A stretch of DNA of 50,692 bases from Gammaproteobacteria bacterium (GCA_021156325.1 JAJNDI010000005.1:1-50692), one strand, 5' to 3'. Shown: positions 1 through 8,690, numbered from the stretch's first letter. Notes: generated from the letters alone by a model not told the origin. Numbers and translations are program-made.

Positions 1-4
1 CTGT

Positions 5-47
5 GTGCCGATGCTCACATATGCCTATATATGCTGCGCTTCGGTAC
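5..47. repeat. Imperfect inverted repeat at window edge
   Basis: The stretch reads GTGCCGA at 5-11 and its partner TCGGTAC at 41-47, with further pairing inwards to CATAT/ATATG around a central GCCT. About 15 of 18 positions pair. It may be the end of a longer dispersed palindromic repeat whose other half lies outside the window. I see no second copy inside the window, so the repeat-family idea is inference. Confidence 0.35.
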
Positions 48-401
48 TCAAAAATCAATGAATTCCACCTCGCCCTAGCGAATTGTCAACAGCCCCTAAA
101 ATTAATGAGCCTCTCAGCAAAAAGCTCCCCTAAGCAGCTTTCACTCTACCACTGACAATGTGACTAAACAAGGCAAAAATGGAAAAAAAGAATACAATTG
201 AACGGGCGCAGATGAGTAACAATGCCTATACTTCTTGTAAGCTATCTCTCAAATTTCTGTGCGCTTTACTCCTCTTTTTAAAGGTATTATCAAGCCTTAC
301 AAAAAACTTTACCTGCTAACACGATGTATATGTAGTTCTTTTATTTAAGCGTCATTATTCTGACAAATTCTGCTTGCCTATTTTTCTGGGAAAACAGCAC
401 C
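48..401. other. Gene-free leader region
   Basis: No convincing reading frame is present on either strand. The stretch is AT-rich with many stops and no ribosome-binding site ahead of a usable start. The one structure I can support is the Gac/LetA-box-like site at 236-260. It probably serves as the long upstream regulatory region of the RNA that begins near 437. Confidence 0.5.
236..260 (+). promoter_or_regulatory. Gac-box / LetA-box-like activator site
   Basis: TGTAAG at 236-241 is a perfect left half of the GacA box (TGTAAG-N6-CTTACA). Exactly six bases later, CTCAAA at 248-253 matches the right half at four of six positions. Overlapping it, 247-260 matches the Legionella LetA consensus TNAGAAATTTCTNA at 9 of 12 fixed positions, including the AAATTTCT core. 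It sits roughly 180-200 bases upstream of the inferred RNA start, about where such upstream activating sites lie for pseudomonad rsmZ. Neither match is perfect and the consensus sequences are quoted from memory. Confidence 0.45.
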
Positions 402-430
402 TTGTCTCTCATTTTCACTAAGACTAGAGT
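402..430 (+). promoter_or_regulatory. Candidate sigma-70 promoter for the GGA-rich RNA
   Basis: TTGTCT at 402-407 and TAGAGT at 425-430 are separated by exactly 17 bases. Each hexamer matches the consensus at four of six positions. Transcription would start near 437. A weak core promoter is what one expects for an activator-dependent sRNA. A start nearer 480 cannot be excluded. Confidence 0.4.
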
Positions 431-436
431 GTTAGC

Positions 437-680
437 GAGGCCACAGAAATGGTGTGCAAGCATCAGCTCGAAAGAGCGTTTGATAACAGGATGTTGTCAA
501 CGATTAAGGGATAATTTTTTAGGGAAGAAGGCTTACTTAAGGATGATTCATCCAGACAGTAAGTTGCAAAGGGATCTGCTTACATGGATGTAGTGCAGGG
601 ATGCCGCAAGGATGCGCAAAGTGGGCATGGATTGTCCACGTAAGGCCTGGGAGGGGTGGTTTTCCACCCCTTTCCTTTTT
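437..680 (+). ncRNA. CsrB/RsmZ-type CsrA-sequestering RNA (candidate)
   Basis: Ten GGA triplets lie between 489 and 652 (at 489, 509, 523, 541, 572, 586, 599, 610, 629 and 650), several times the chance expectation for 164 bases. Several sit in hairpin loops: TACA-TGGA-TGTA (581-592), CGCA-AGGA-TGCG (605-616) and GTGGGCA-TGGAT-TGTCCAC (621-639). GGA is also the triloop of an 8-bp stem at 481-499. The site at 580-591 matches the CsrA SELEX consensus RUACARGGAUGU at 10 of 12 positions. An intrinsic terminator ends the unit. Multiple loop-presented GGA motifs plus a terminator define the CsrB/CsrC/RsmY/RsmZ class, which titrates CsrA/RsmA and relieves translational repression. The 3' end is well defined, the 5' end is inferred. 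No credible protein is encoded here. Confidence 0.82.
652..680 (+). terminator. Intrinsic terminator of the GGA-rich RNA
   Basis: AGGGGTGG (652-659) pairs perfectly with CCACCCCT (664-671) across a TTTT loop, and the stem can be extended by G-U and G-C pairs. It is followed by a T-rich tract, TTCCTTTTT (672-680). It lies only 15 bases ahead of the next gene's start codon. Confidence 0.85.
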
Positions 681-695
681 GTTATGCTGCACAAC

Positions 696-899
696 ATGTC
701 AAATCAAAACACTCGACCCCTTACAAAACGCTTTATCGCCGGCGCTATTTGCCCGAAATGTCATGCTATCGATACGATTGCTTTATATCGGAAAGAATCC
801 GGTGAAGAATATATTCAATGCGTTAAATGCGATTACTACTATGATCAGAAAGATGGGGTGCCTGGCGTGAAAAAATACGATAATCGCAAAAACCCTTGA
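696..899 (+). CDS. YheV-family small zinc-ribbon protein
   Basis: This 67-residue protein has the E. coli YheV signature: [12 protein letters not shown] near the N-terminus followed by CVKC about 28 residues later. The two CxxC pairs should bind one zinc (zinc-ribbon fold). The function of the family is not established. A longer in-frame start exists at 612, but it would read through the terminator hairpin and the sponge RNA. The ATG at 696 places RFIAGA at residues 12-17, as in YheV. No clear Shine-Dalgarno precedes 696, and the upstream terminator leaves almost no room for a promoter. Expression may therefore depend on read-through or a leaderless transcript. The C-terminus is lysine- and asparagine-rich. 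Confidence 0.75.
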   Translation: MSNQNTRPLTKRFIAGAICPKCHAIDTIALYRKESGEEYIQCVKCDYYYDQKDGVPGVKKYDNRKNP

Positions 900-963
900 T
901 GCATACTGGCATTTATTAATCTGCTTGTTTAAAATGCTACACGCAAAAACAAGGCTGTCTTTA

Positions 964-3900
964 GTGAAAAGTAACGCTGATTTTCAAGCCATTCGTCAGG
1001 CATTTACTGCCCTCTTGGAAGAACGTATTGTTCTGCTCGATGGTGCGATGGGTACGATGATACAAGAACATCGATTAAGCGAAGCGGATTATCGTGCTGA
1101 TCGTTTTACCTCTCATCCAAAATCGCTGAAAGGCAATCACGATCTGCTGACGTTAACACGCCCCGATATCATTGCTGCTATTCACCGTGCTTATCTGGAA
1201 GCAGGCGCTGATTTCATCACGACCAATACTTTTAACTCCACCGCCGTTTCACAAGCCGATTATGGTTTATCGGATTTAGCTTTTGAATTAAATGAAAAAG
1301 GGGCCGCTTTAGCCAGATCAGTTGCAGATGCTTACACCACAACACACCGGAAACCCGCTTTTGTTGCAGGTACCTTAGGGCCTACCAATCGAACTGCTAC
1401 TTTATCGCCGGATGTCAATCGGCCTGAATTTCGTAATATTGCTTTTGATACGCTCTCCAATGCCTATCAAGAAGCTATCCACGGGTTAATAATGGGAGGC
1501 GCTGATTTTCTCTTAATTGAAACTGTTTTTGATACGCTCAATGCCAAAGCCGCTATCTATGCCTATTTTCAATATTGTGAGAAAACCGGTTTAGATATTC
1601 CGCTCCTTATTTCTGGCACGATTACTGATGCGAGCGGCAGAACGTTATCAGGACAAACCGTTACCGCTTTTTGGCATTCTGTGGCGCATGCCAAACCTTT
1701 GAGTATTGGGTTTAATTGTGCATTAGGTGCAGCTCAATTACGTCCTCATATTGCAGAATTGAGCGCAATGGCTGATACTTTCATCAGCGCTTACCCTAAT
1801 GCGGGTTTGCCTAATGAATTTGGCGCTTATGATCAAACACCGCAAGAAATGGCAACCATCATCGGTGAATTTGCTGATAGCGGCTTAATCAATATCGTGG
1901 GCGGCTGCTGTGGCACAACGCCCGATCATATCCGCGCTATTAAAAAACGGATAGTCACTGTTTCGCCTCGCAAACGACCTTACATCGCCCCGCATTGCCG
2001 CTTAAGCGGATTAGAACCGTTAACCATAACACCCGATTTATTATTCGTGAATATCGGTGAACGTACGAATGTGACAGGCTCAGCCCATTTTGCAAAATTA
2101 ATTAAAGCCAACGATTATAATGCAGCACTTCAGGTTGCCCGTCAGCAAGTAGAAAACGGTGCACAAATCATCGATATCAATATGGATGAAGGAATGCTTG
2201 ATTCCAAGACAGCGATGGTACATTTCCTGCGGTTAATTGCAGCAGAGCCTGATATTTGCCGCGTTCCTATTATGTTAGACTCTTCCAAATGGGAGATCCT
2301 CGAAGCCGGACTTCAAAATATTCAAGGCAAAGGGATCGTCAACTCTATCAGTTTAAAAGAAGGTGAAGCGCTATTTTTATCTCAGGCGCGCAAAGCACAA
2401 CAATACGGCGCTGCCGTGGTTGTCATGGCCTTTGATGAAAAAGGACAAGCTGATAGTGCAGAACGCAAAATCGCTATCTGTCAACGCTGTTATCAACTGT
2501 TACGTGAAAAACTGGATTTTAATCCCTGTGATATTATTTTTGATCCGAATATTTTTGCGGTTGCAACCGGGATCGCAGAACACAATCGATATGGACTCGA
2601 TTTTATTGAAGCTCTCAAAGTCATTAAAGCAACATGTCCCCATGCCTTGATAAGCGGCGGTGTCAGTAATTTTTCTTTCTCATTTCGCGGCAACAACGCC
2701 CTGCGAGAAGCGATGCATTCAGTGTTTTTATATCATGCTATTAAAGCCGGCATGGATATGGGAATTGTTAATGCGGGTCAGATTACCGTTTATGAAGACA
2801 TTGACAAACCCTTATTGGAAGCTATCGAAGATGTGTTGTTTGACAGAAAACCTGATGCTACCGAAGCATTGCTGTCATTGGCACAAATGTATGCCCAAAC
2901 CAAAACCTGCCCCATAGAAGATGTCAAGAAACAAGCCTGGCGTGATAAAACCGTAGAAGATCGTTTATCATATGCCCTGATTCATGGCATTACAGATTAC
3001 ATCATTGAAGATACCGAAGCAGCCAGACAAACGCTGAGCCATCCCCTGGATGTAATTGAAGGGCCGCTAATGGACGGCATGAATATTGTCGGCGATTTAT
3101 TTGCAGAAGGTAAAATGTTTTTGCCTCAAGTGGTAAAAAGTGCACGCGTGATGAAACAAGCCGTTTCTCATTTGATACCTTTTATTGAAGCAGAGAAAGC
3201 AAAAAATCCTAAAAAAAGGGAGCATAGAGGTAAGATCGTTTTGGCCACCGTTAAAGGCGATGTACATGATATCGGCAAAAATATTGTAGCAGTGGTATTG
3301 CAATGCAACAATTATGAAGTGATCGATTTAGGCGTCATGGTACCTTGTGAAACTATTTTGGCAACAGCGCTAAAAGAAAAAGCGGATTTGATTGGCTTAA
3401 GCGGTTTGATTACGCCTTCATTAGATGAGATGGTACACGTTGCAGAAGAAATCACACGACAACAAATCACTTTGCCGTTATTAATTGGCGGAGCAACCAC
3501 ATCGAAAGCCCATACTGCTTGTAAAATAGCGCCACAACTCAAAAATCCGGTTGTTCATGTACCGGATGCTTCCCGTGTAGTGAATGTGGCGGCGGCTCTC
3601 TTAAACCCGGATAAAATTGCCGATTTTTCTGCTCAATTAGAAAAAGACTATGTGCTTATCCGCGAACGGATAGAAAGTAAAACCCAGCAAACTGCCTTTG
3701 TCAGTATAGAAACAGCACGAGCTAATAAACCCCACATAGCGTGGCAGCATTATCATCCCGTTCGTCCTAAAACAATAGGCGTTCAAGTTATTCAATCTCA
3801 ACTTCTGGAAGCGCTGCTTCCCTATATCGACTGGACACCTTTTTTTCACGCATGGGAATTGCGCGGCAAGTATCCCGCTATTTTGACCGATAAAACAGCT

Positions 3901-4680
3901 GGCGTAGAAGCAACGCGCTTATTTGAAGACGCTAATACGCTACTTAAACACATCGTTGATAATCGTTTATTCACAGCTAATGCGGTATTGGGATTATTTC
4001 CCGCCAATCAAATTAATGAAGATGATATTGCTGTTTATACAGATGACTCTCGCCAAGAGATCCTTTTTATTGCACCGCAATTACGCCAGCAAACGTTAAA
4101 ATCAGCTGCTGTTCCCAATAAATGTTTAGCCGATTATATTGCCCCTCGGGAAACGGGAATAAATGATTATATCGGTTTTTTTGCCGTCACAGCTGGTTTG
4201 GGTTGTGATGAATTAGCTAACACATACCGCGATGCAGAAGATGATTATCACAGTATCATGACCAAAGCATTAGCAGACCGATTGGCTGAAGCGTTTGCAG
4301 AATATTTGCATCGGGAAGTGAGGCTTCATCATTGGGGTTATGCCAGTGAAGAAGTATTGAAAAAATTCGATACAGGGGGGTTGATTGCAGAACAATACCA
4401 AGGTATTCGGCCGGCACCTGGGTATCCTGCCTGCCCCGATCACAGCACTAAACGCCTGCTCTTTGATGCCCTGGATTGCATGCATAACGCCGATATGCGC
4501 TTGACTGAGAGCTTTGCCCTCTGGCCGGCTGCTTCGGTCTGCGGCTGGTATATTGCGCATCCGGAGGCTGCCTATTTTGCCGTGGGGAAGGTCGATAAAG
4601 ACCAGGTGAGTGATTACGCCAGAAGGGCTCAAAAACCGCTGCAAGAGGTTGAACAGGATTTAAGCCCTAATCTTGTATAG
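964..4680 (+). CDS. metH: Cobalamin-dependent methionine synthase
   Basis: MetH transfers a methyl group from 5-methyltetrahydrofolate to homocysteine through methylcobalamin in the cytosol. All four modules are visible. The homocysteine-binding domain opens with LLDGAMGTM and carries GGCCGTT (zinc cysteines, about residue 312). The pterin-binding domain has [11 protein letters not shown] (about 362). The B12 domain has GDVHDIGKN (about 764), giving the DxHxxG lower-ligand histidine. The activation domain carries [12 protein letters not shown] (about 1147) for SAM binding. At 1238 residues it is close to E. coli MetH (1227). I chose GTG 964 because AAGG at 951-954 sits nine bases upstream. 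TTG 925 and ATG 934 are alternatives without a clear ribosome-binding site. It is monocistronic, with a hairpin repeat downstream. Confidence 0.97.
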   Translation: MKSNADFQAIRQAFTALLEERIVLLDGAMGTMIQEHRLSEADYRADRFTSHPKSLKGNHDLLTLTRPDIIAAIHRAYLEAGADFITTNTFNSTAVSQADYGLSDLAFELNEKGAALARSVADAYTTTHRKPAFVAGTLGPTNRTATLSPDVNRPEFRNIAFDTLSNAYQEAIHGLIMGGADFLLIETVFDTLNAKAAIYAYFQYCEKTGLDIPLLISGTITDASGRTLSGQTVTAFWHSVAHAKPLSIGFNCALGAAQLRPHIAELSAMADTFISAYPNAGLPNEFGAYDQTPQEMATIIGEFADSGLINIVGGCCGTTPDHIRAIKKRIVTVSPRKRPYIAPHCRLSGLEPLTITPDLLFVNIGERTNVTGSAHFAKLIKANDYNAALQVARQQVENGAQIIDINMDEGMLDSKTAMVHFLRLIAAEPDICRVPIMLDSSKWEILEAGLQNIQGKGIVNSISLKEGEALFLSQARKAQQYGAAVVVMAFDEKGQADSAERKIAICQRCYQLLREKLDFNPCDIIFDPNIFAVATGIAEHNRYGLDFIEALKVIKATCPHALISGGVSNFSFSFRGNNALREAMHSVFLYHAIKAGMDMGIVNAGQITVYEDIDKPLLEAIEDVLFDRKPDATEALLSLAQMYAQTKTCPIEDVKKQAWRDKTVEDRLSYALIHGITDYIIEDTEAARQTLSHPLDVIEGPLMDGMNIVGDLFAEGKMFLPQVVKSARVMKQAVSHLIPFIEAEKAKNPKKREHRGKIVLATVKGDVHDIGKNIVAVVLQCNNYEVIDLGVMVPCETILATALKEKADLIGLSGLITPSLDEMVHVAEEITRQQITLPLLIGGATTSKAHTACKIAPQLKNPVVHVPDASRVVNVAAALLNPDKIADFSAQLEKDYVLIRERIESKTQQTAFVSIETARANKPHIAWQHYHPVRPKTIGVQVIQSQLLEALLPYIDWTPFFHAWELRGKYPAILTDKTAGVEATRLFEDANTLLKHIVDNRLFTANAVLGLFPANQINEDDIAVYTDDSRQEILFIAPQLRQQTLKSAAVPNKCLADYIAPRETGINDYIGFFAVTAGLGCDELANTYRDAEDDYHSIMTKALADRLAEAFAEYLHREVRLHHWGYASEEVLKKFDTGGLIAEQYQGIRPAPGYPACPDHSTKRLLFDALDCMHNADMRLTESFALWPAASVCGWYIAHPEAAYFAVGKVDKDQVSDYARRAQKPLQEVEQDLSPNLV

Positions 4681-4691
4681 TGACATTGCCT

Positions 4692-4815
4692 GCAGCGCGC
4701 CCTCTCCCTGCCAAGCGGGAGAGGGGAAAGATCACTATTTTGCGGTATTAAATCCCCTCTCCCGCGTCAGTGGGAGAGGGTCGCGCTGAAGGCGCGGGGA
4801 GAGGGCGCGCCGCGG
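4692..4815. repeat. GC-rich hairpin repeat downstream of metH
   Basis: Two hairpins of the form CCCTCTCCC-N8-GGGAGAGGG occur at 4700-4725 and about 4755-4780, followed by a third GGGGAGAGGGCGCGCC unit near 4797. Related GGGAGAGGG units recur at 21013-21050 and 46803-46892. All three lie between convergent genes, where they may end transcripts or protect 3' ends. Confidence 0.7.
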
Positions 4816-4886
4816 GCAGTGTTGACAGACTCGACCATTCAAAAAAGGCGGAATCATGCTAACTTATTGATTTTGATAGGCCATAC

Positions 4887-4915
4887 TTGTAAAAAAAGTG
4901 GGCAAATGCTATACT
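4887..4915 (+). promoter_or_regulatory. Sigma-70 promoter of the 6S-like RNA
   Basis: TTGTAA (4887-4892) and TATACT (4910-4915) are separated by 17 bases. Both match the consensus well. The predicted start is at about 4922, four bases before the closing stem of the structured RNA. Confidence 0.7.
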
Positions 4916-4921
4916 CTGCTT

Positions 4922-5090
4922 AAGTGGTTTCGCCAGGTTCTGCACCTGAACCGTTATTGACAGTTAAGGCGATTGACCTAGTTTAAATGCCGTGTGTATG
5001 CCGCCTTTGCGCGGAAACCTGACGCATTTCTGGCAATTACCGCATTTACCCCATTGGGTCCAGTTAGTGCCCTTCCTGGCAGAAACCCCT
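4922..5090 (+). ncRNA. ssrS: Probable 6S RNA
   Basis: The ends close in a long stem: GGTTTC-GCCAGG (4926-4937) pairs with CCTGGC-A-GAAACC (5075-5087). Next comes CACCTGAACCGTTATT, resembling the CCCCTGAGCCGATATT block of the 5' bubble strand in E. coli 6S. The middle folds as a rod: GTGTGT pairs with ACGCAT, TGCC with GGCA, and a CCGC/GCGG tip closes it. A short CCCATTGGG hairpin lies in the 3' bubble strand, where 6S often has one. Size (about 168 nt), architecture and promoter fit 6S RNA, which binds sigma-70 RNA polymerase in stationary phase. The usual ygfA neighbour is absent. A different structured RNA remains possible. Confidence 0.62.
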
Positions 5091-5143
5091 TAAAATCCAC
5101 ACTGATTTCACCAGAGGTATTGGCCACACCGATTGGTTATTTG

Positions 5144-6847
5144 TTAATGAAAATCTTCTTGCCAGGCTGCAGTAAGACTTCCTTGAGCTCCCAGCAAAGC
5201 AATGGCTTCCAAATCCGAGGTGGAAGAATCATTCGTGGTATCAATGCGCGACCAAACGCTCCCATCCCAGTGAACCGTTAATACATCTCCTCCTTCTCCT
5301 TCGCCGACTGCCCAACAGTCGTTGGAGGCCAGACAATCAATATCGAGTAAATCACGGTTATCGGGAACGGAATTATCCGGGATTACCCGCGACCATATAG
5401 AACCGTTGTAATACGCGATTAAGGTGTCGCCGTTAATGAAATCACCCACCGCCCAACAATCACTTCCTGTTAAACATTCAATGGCATGAAAATTAGCGCC
5501 GCTTGGAATAGACGCATCTCCCGCGCCCTGGAGCCATTGGCTTCCATTCCAATGCGTGAAAGCAGAGTTAGAGCCTTGTTTATCTCCCACTGCCCAGCAA
5601 TCACTGCTGCTAATACAAAATACATCCCGCAAATCTTGCTTGACGTTAGCACCCGTGAGCGCTACCTGAGACCAGCTGCTGCCATTCCAGTGCATAAATA
5701 ACAGATCACCATTGTTGCCGTTTGAGGTTTTTTGTCCTACTGCCCAGCAATCATTAGTCGAAACACAATCAATACCGTAGAGATCGAGATTTAAATCGAG
5801 AGCGTTTCCACTTTGGCTAAAGCGTGTCCATTGAGAACCGTTCCACCGCATAATCAATAATGTGTTGCTGTTTTTTTGTCCTACCGCCCAGCAATCATCA
5901 GCGGAAAGACAATCAACAGCATAGAGATCGGAATTAATACTGCTGCTAACACTGGGGACCACATGCGACCATAGAGCCCCATTCCAATGCAGGATTTCAG
6001 GCACTACTTGATTCGTGCCAGAAACTTTTACGTGCGATCCTACAATCCAGCCATCAACGTAAGACAACATCTTGATATCATACAAGCGGGTATCCGGAAT
6101 AGTGGGAGCAGGCAGAATCCGATCAAAGGTCGTTCCATTCCAGCGCATAATCATTTCGTCGCCTGAATCGGTTTGACCCGTTGTCCATCCCTCATCGTTT
6201 TGCACAGAAACATAGACGGTACGTTGACTATTCAAGTTTGCAGTCGACACAGTCCCTGTGGAACGGATCATACAATCATTTTGTCCAACTCCTGTGCCTG
6301 CAGCATGATTGCTGGCTGTTGTGCCGCCGGCCCCCCGCGATCCTCCCGTCAAACAAGGCGCTGTGCCGCAAACCGCTGCCAGGCTTGAAACACCCGTATA
6401 ATCGATTGCTTCGAGATCGATCATGACGCGGCCGCCGGCTGCGTTATAAGGTGCAATCGTGGTAAGAGGTATTATTGAAGTTGTACTGTTAATAGCGCTG
6501 CTTAAAGCGCCGGGAGAATTGGCAACGGATAAAGTTCCTTGCAATGTGTAAGTGCCGGGCGCACCGCCGCCAATGGCCACATTGGTATATCCATTGACCG
6601 CAGCACAGCTGATATGAGAGCCAACGCTTGGGCCTGCAATCGCTTGAATAGCGGTCTCCAAACCGCTTTCTGCCACATACAATGCTTGTACAGACGTTAA
6701 TAAATCTGTGCTGCTGCGGGAACTCGCAGTAAACATATAAAACAGGGCGCTTGTTAACACAGCCACGCTCACCAATAAAATAACCGCAGTTATAGTTAAA
6801 AAGCCATGGTGTTGAGTAAAATTATTTTTTAAACGTAGTCGCTGCAT
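5144..6847 (-). CDS. MshP/PilX-like minor pilin with C-terminal seven-repeat propeller-like domain
   Basis: Residues 14-40 form the hydrophobic N-terminal helix of a PilX/MshP-type minor pilin (HGFLTITAVILLVSVAVLTS), followed by the family's YVAESGLE motif near 57. Residues about 215-545 hold seven tandem units of roughly 47-53 residues. Each begins with (N/S/D)DCWAVG or a degenerate version (NDEGWTTG, YVDGWIVG) and ends with an HWNGSxW strand. Units 3-7 carry a conserved C-x5-C pair at the turn. Seven W-rich units suggest a seven-bladed beta-propeller. MshP is normally about 150 residues, so the extra domain is unusual and takes the place of MshQ at the end of the locus. Likely exposed at the pilus tip as an adhesin (inference). 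The start overlaps the stop of the upstream gene by one base. Confidence 0.85.
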   Translation of the reverse strand: MQRLRLKNNFTQHHGFLTITAVILLVSVAVLTSALFYMFTASSRSSTDLLTSVQALYVAESGLETAIQAIAGPSVGSHISCAAVNGYTNVAIGGGAPGTYTLQGTLSVANSPGALSSAINSTTSIIPLTTIAPYNAAGGRVMIDLEAIDYTGVSSLAAVCGTAPCLTGGSRGAGGTTASNHAAGTGVGQNDCMIRSTGTVSTANLNSQRTVYVSVQNDEGWTTGQTDSGDEMIMRWNGTTFDRILPAPTIPDTRLYDIKMLSYVDGWIVGSHVKVSGTNQVVPEILHWNGALWSHVVPSVSSSINSDLYAVDCLSADDCWAVGQKNSNTLLIMRWNGSQWTRFSQSGNALDLNLDLYGIDCVSTNDCWAVGQKTSNGNNGDLLFMHWNGSSWSQVALTGANVKQDLRDVFCISSSDCWAVGDKQGSNSAFTHWNGSQWLQGAGDASIPSGANFHAIECLTGSDCWAVGDFINGDTLIAYYNGSIWSRVIPDNSVPDNRDLLDIDCLASNDCWAVGEGEGGDVLTVHWDGSVWSRIDTTNDSSTSDLEAIALLGAQGSLTAAWQEDFH

Positions 6848-7350
6848 TAAGGTAAATTCCTGGGGTTAATCCCTGTATAAAAACTGTGGTTGGTGTTGCC
6901 TTCAGTGATAATCATGTTAATAACAATAAAGCGTACTAACGAGGCTTGCGCAGCACTGCTTATTACATTCCGATTTCTGTCATAATAGGTAAAATTTAAA
7001 GTACTCACCCCGCTGGCAAGGGGTTTATTGTTACGCACGAGTTGATTTCCCGATAAGGCATAGGTAATGTTTTCACCAGCTGTATCAATGAAGGTAATTT
7101 GATTAGGGACGCTGATATTGAGAGAGTTTTGGTTAAGGATCAACCGTAATTCACGGCTCATGCGTTCGAATGAAAGGCGCGCCTGCCAATCAGCACGGAT
7201 GATAGCCATACCCGAGTAAGTGGCTTGAAATCCTTGCGAGAGCAATGCTCCACCCAAGCTAAACAGGATCCCCATAATCACTATTACCATGATAAATTCA
7301 ATCAGCGTAAACCCTAGCATTTGTCTTTTTAAACGGCGCTGTTTAAACAC
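6847..7350 (-). CDS. mshO: MshO-like minor pilin
   Basis: This 167-residue prepilin has a basic leader and the cleavage/methylation motif GFTLIEF (G-1, E+5), followed by a hydrophobic helix with IMVIVIMGILFSLGG. The length and the later section suit the MshO/PilW class of minor pilins that prime fibre assembly in the inner membrane. The start is GTG at 7350, supported by AGGAAG about eight bases upstream. It follows the MshD-like gene by 14 bases and overlaps the propeller pilin by one base, so translation is probably coupled. Assignment as MshO rests mainly on gene order. Confidence 0.8.
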   Translation of the reverse strand: MFKQRRLKRQMLGFTLIEFIMVIVIMGILFSLGGALLSQGFQATYSGMAIIRADWQARLSFERMSRELRLILNQNSLNISVPNQITFIDTAGENITYALSGNQLVRNNKPLASGVSTLNFTYYDRNRNVISSAAQASLVRFIVINMIITEGNTNHSFYTGINPRNLP

Positions 7351-7364
7351 TCTGCTTTCTCTTC

Positions 7365-7742
7365 CTAATAGTTGCCCACAATGGCAGTGAGAGTTGCGTT
7401 GCCTGATCCCGTGACAATTGAGGTAATACGCTTGAAATTACTATCAATCGTTGTAACGGTCACGGTTAACGTATTATTTCCAACAACACAAGGCGTTGGC
7501 CCGCACATGACCAAGCCTGTTGTCAAGAGTGCAAAGCCCTTTAAACGCTTTTGCCCAATAGCGAATTCCATGCCTTCTTTGGCTAATTGAACGGCACGCG
7601 TTTGCTCATCAATATGATGTGTTTCACCAAATAATGTTGAAAACGGCAATGCCATGCCAGCGGCTACGACACCAACGATAACAATAAAAAATACCAGTTC
7701 AATCAGGGTGAAGCCTCTCTGAAAACCCCGTAAAATGTTCAT
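7365..7742 (-). CDS. mshD: MshD-like minor pilin
   Basis: This 125-residue prepilin carries RGFTLIELVFFIVIVGVVAAG near its N-terminus, the class III signal cut by prepilin peptidase. Its globular part has a CGPTPC pair that could form a disulfide. Position between mshC-like and mshO-like genes and the QLAKEGMEFAIG segment fit MshD. Start and upstream stop overlap as ATGA (7739-7742), so it is probably co-translated with the preceding gene. Confidence 0.8.
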   Translation of the reverse strand: MNILRGFQRGFTLIELVFFIVIVGVVAAGMALPFSTLFGETHHIDEQTRAVQLAKEGMEFAIGQKRLKGFALLTTGLVMCGPTPCVVGNNTLTVTVTTIDSNFKRITSIVTGSGNATLTAIVGNY

Positions 7743-8230
7743 TGCACCACCACATAGCCGGTTTCAGGATTCACCGCGATCGTACGCGATGTTTCTCCTG
7801 GTAAAGACAAGGTAATCACTGCATTGCTTGTGATAGCAGTACCTGAAGTTGAAAAAGGGGCTCCTTTGCCATTAAATAACAACGCCGAATGAGTGGATAA
7901 TAAAGTGATATTATGGGTCAAAGCGACTTCATCAGCATTGCTGGCGGGGTTACTGATCTTAACTGTATCATCTGCATTACTAATCCAATAACAAGCGGTT
8001 TCGGAAGAAACGCAGCTGTTAGAAAAATTAATGCGATAGCGAGCGCCTTTTGTCATCCCTAAATTTTGTACATAACGAATATCACTGGCAACTTGTTCAG
8101 CCTGCGCACGCAGGGGAATTTCTTGTCCTCCTTGATCATAAAAAAGAAAAGTTCCAAGAAGCCCCAAAAGCATCAGAACAAACACTAATTCAATTAGCGT
8201 AAAACCGCCTGTTTTTCCCATATTGTCCAT
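7739..8230 (-). CDS. mshC: MshC/GspH-like minor pilin
   Basis: This 163-residue prepilin has GGFTLIELVFVLMLLGLLG, then QAEQVASDIRYVQNLGMTKG, a segment typical of the GspH/FimT/MshC class. Cys residues in SCVSSETAC could pair. It overlaps the next gene by ATGA and follows the third MshA-like pilin by 22 bases. The expected role is a minor pseudopilin-type subunit in the MSHA fibre or its initiation complex. Confidence 0.82.
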   Translation of the reverse strand: MDNMGKTGGFTLIELVFVLMLLGLLGTFLFYDQGGQEIPLRAQAEQVASDIRYVQNLGMTKGARYRINFSNSCVSSETACYWISNADDTVKISNPASNADEVALTHNITLLSTHSALLFNGKGAPFSTSGTAITSNAVITLSLPGETSRTIAVNPETGYVVVQ

Positions 8231-8252
8231 ACGATAACCTGTTAACCCAGCA

Positions 8253-8636
8253 TTAATTAATACCCATACCTACAAAATTCGCTTGGATACTGTTGTCATC
8301 GATACGATTTACCGTACAAGTCGCTGTGGCATCATTAGCAATAGCAGCCGAAGTAATACTATATTCACTGGGCAAACCGCCTGTCATGATATGCCCTGCA
8401 TCATTGCAATTATCGACAGCCACACCCGATGTGCTGTTGGCTTTGCGCTGTCCGTAATTGGACGCTGATGCCGCCCCTAAAGCGCCCGCAATACCTTTGA
8501 CGGCGCTTTGCTTTGCATCCGGGGTTAAATCGGTAAAATGAGGGATTGCGACAGCCCCTAAAATAGCAATTAACACCATAGCCATGAGCAGTTCAATTAA
8601 AGTAAAACCTTGTTGACTTTTATAGATGATGTTCAT
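8253..8636 (-). CDS. MshA/MshB-like pilin (third of three tandem copies)
   Basis: This 127-residue prepilin carries QGFTLIELLMAMVLIAILGAV, then PHFTDLTPDAKQSAVKGIAGAL, a segment shared by MshA and MshB. A disulfide-loop-like pair (Cys in VDNCND and TATCTV) lies in the C-terminal half. I chose ATG 8636, with GAGGGAAG about ten bases upstream. The longer TTG start at 8654 would consume that site. A strong terminator separates it from the preceding pilin gene, so it is probably expressed at a lower level or from its own promoter. Confidence 0.83.
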   Translation of the reverse strand: MNIIYKSQQGFTLIELLMAMVLIAILGAVAIPHFTDLTPDAKQSAVKGIAGALGAASASNYGQRKANSTSGVAVDNCNDAGHIMTGGLPSEYSITSAAIANDATATCTVNRIDDNSIQANFVGMGIN

Positions 8637-8654
8637 CACGAATGCTTCCCTCAA

Positions 8655-8690
8655 AGAAAAAAGCCAATTTCGATTGCAAAATTGGCTTTA
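8655..8690 (-). terminator. Intrinsic terminator between pilin genes
   Basis: Read on the minus strand, AAAGCCAATTT pairs with AAATTGGCTTT (plus-strand 8679-8689 and 8660-8670) across an eight-base loop and runs into TTTTTTCT. This 11-bp stem with a T tract is a textbook terminator. It lies after the second pilin (8730-9134) and before the third. Confidence 0.85.

Noticed and set aside
402..870. Two small reading frames (402-593 and 601-870) in the GGA-rich region
   Set aside because: Neither has family-like sequence. Both cover the sponge RNA and its terminator, and the second overlaps the YheV-like gene in another frame.
4692..4815. CRISPR-like short repeats
   Set aside because: The repeats are palindromic, of uneven spacing and number, with no uniform spacers and no cas genes.
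4994..5281. 95-codon frame on the plus strand
   Set aside because: It covers the 6S-like RNA and the antisense of the propeller-pilin end. No ribosome-binding site and no recognisable product.
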